From Bacteroidales bacterium (GTDB lineage Bacteria; Bacteroidota; Bacteroidia; Bacteroidales; ML635J-15): a DNA stretch of 44,059 bases. A program made the position numbers and the translations under genes. The stretch lies in the NCBI GenBank assembly GCA_017551515.1, contig JAFZLK010000037.1:1-44059 (forward strand). The letters are read 5' to 3'. Positions 43,353-44,059 of this stretch are shown in pieces. Position 1 is the stretch's first letter. Each line of letters starts with the position of its first letter. Under the pieces are notes generated by a model, which made no database searches, was not told the origin of the DNA, and saw only the letters and a list, made by a program, of their open reading frames with translations.

Positions 43353-44039
43353 ATGAGAGAAAGATATATAGTATTAGTAATCATTGTGATAGCGATAATG
43401 TTTAGTTCGTGTAGGTCGATAAGACCATACGAAATGTTGCGTAACAGTAAGGACTATGAAGTATCTGAGCAAGAGCCCTCGGAAATTGAATACCGAATTC
43501 AGCCGAATGACAAGCTCAACATTAGAGTATTGAACAACAACGGGCAGGCTTATTTTGGTTTTGGTGGCGGGACAACTGGTGGTGGTAGCAACTTCAACAC
43601 CAACAACAACCAAAATGGAGGCGGGTTTCCTGTTGAATTTGATGGCAAGGTTAAGTTGCCTGTACTTGGTCGAATTGACATTAGCGGAAAGACCATCCGT
43701 GAGGCAGAAGACACTCTAGAAATGCTTTATTCTGAATATTTTCCCGATCCGTTTGTGCTTTTAAATGTAAACAATCGAAAGGTTACGGTATTTATGAATG
43801 GTGGTTCAAAAGTGCAGACCGTTGGTATGACCAACAATCAGTTTACCCTGATAGATGCAATCGCCGCCTGTGGTGGACTTACCGAAATAAGCAGGGCATA
43901 CAGGATAAAACTCATACGTGGGAATCTTACCAATAAACCGAAGATATATTATTGGAATGTATCTTCTCTTGAAACACTAGATGGAACAAACATACTTCTA
44001 GAAGCCAACGATATAATATATGTGGAAAGCCGTCCATAA
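43353..44039 (+). CDS. Wza-type polysaccharide export lipoprotein
   Basis: A 228-residue lipoprotein (lipobox FSSC, Cys20). YRIQPNDKLNIRVLNNNGQ begins the polysaccharide export domain (PF02563 type), interrupted by a Gly/Asn-rich loop (GGGTTGGGSNFNTNNNQNG), then VEFDGKVKLPVLGRIDISG. An SLBB-like domain follows (VFMNGGSKVQTVGMTNN; IAACGGLTEISRA) and it ends with NDIIYVESRP. It forms the outer-membrane or periplasmic pore of Wza-type capsule or exopolysaccharide export. It is slightly short compared with ~265-residue homologues. A Wzc-type chain-length gene would be expected beyond the window edge. Confidence 0.9.
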   Translation: MRERYIVLVIIVIAIMFSSCRSIRPYEMLRNSKDYEVSEQEPSEIEYRIQPNDKLNIRVLNNNGQAYFGFGGGTTGGGSNFNTNNNQNGGGFPVEFDGKVKLPVLGRIDISGKTIREAEDTLEMLYSEYFPDPFVLLNVNNRKVTVFMNGGSKVQTVGMTNNQFTLIDAIAACGGLTEISRAYRIKLIRGNLTNKPKIYYWNVSSLETLDGTNILLEANDIIYVESRP

Positions 44040-44059
44040 TATGTTACTAGGGTTCTCCG

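Overview
The window looks like a chromosomal contig from an uncultured member of the Bacteroidia (Bacteroidales-like). Evidence: many promoters of the Bacteroidetes sigma type (TTTG, about 19-21 bp, TAnnTTTG); several secreted proteins with type IX secretion (T9SS) C-terminal signals of both type A and type B; CUB, PKD and SprB-repeat surface proteins; a DUF3127 protein; the ribosomal order rplM-rpsI-rpsB-tsf; and FISUMP-type surface proteins. No rRNA is present. Two tRNAs are present: Lys(CTT) and Ser(GGA).

Left end (1-10,230). A broken phosphoribosyltransferase remnant is followed by a divergent DprA-like (SLOG) gene, a REP-like hairpin cluster and a lipoprotein metallopeptidase. Next comes an AT-rich accessory module (about 3,770-7,240). 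It holds three tail-less SSB-like genes, two small proteins that resemble pieces of phage or conjugative-element polyvalent proteins (an LPNG/GDWE motif protein and a BECR-type nuclease candidate), and two convincing minus-strand small-RNA candidates, each with a TAnnTTTG box, internal hairpins and a terminator. The module ends in a Pif1-type helicase gene whose first ~220 residues look like module-derived sequence joined to a normal Pif1-HRDC-HTH helicase. A DUF3127 protein with an SSB-like DDDLPF tail lies beyond it. This is the most unusual part of the window.

Middle (10,230-28,130). It contains a class I aminotransferase, tRNA-Lys, a tightly packed radical SAM / GT-B / GT-A trio, a MITE-like repeat, a lipoprotein, then a PH-like membrane protein with dprA and tatD. 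After tRNA-Ser comes a proton-channel operon (ExbB-like, four-helix membrane protein, two ExbD-like). A small secreted protein then overlaps a 1,530-residue CUB/PKD/SprB T9SS type B cargo protein. folE and fabD overlap and form an operon.

Right end (28,130-44,059). It contains a T9SS type A protein and a FISUMP/C-type-lectin-like surface protein whose last ~60 codons look like the variable region of a diversity-generating retroelement. Then come an AAA ATPase with a structured leader, ligA, a DEAD-box helicase, and the minus-strand translation operon rplM-rpsI-rpsB-tsf with a likely S2 leader hairpin. The end holds a tandem universal stress protein, an FG-GAP T9SS protein overlapping a MORN-repeat protein, mnmA, and a Wza-type capsule export lipoprotein that may open a polysaccharide locus. 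Dispersed palindromic intergenic repeats of at least four kinds occur between genes.
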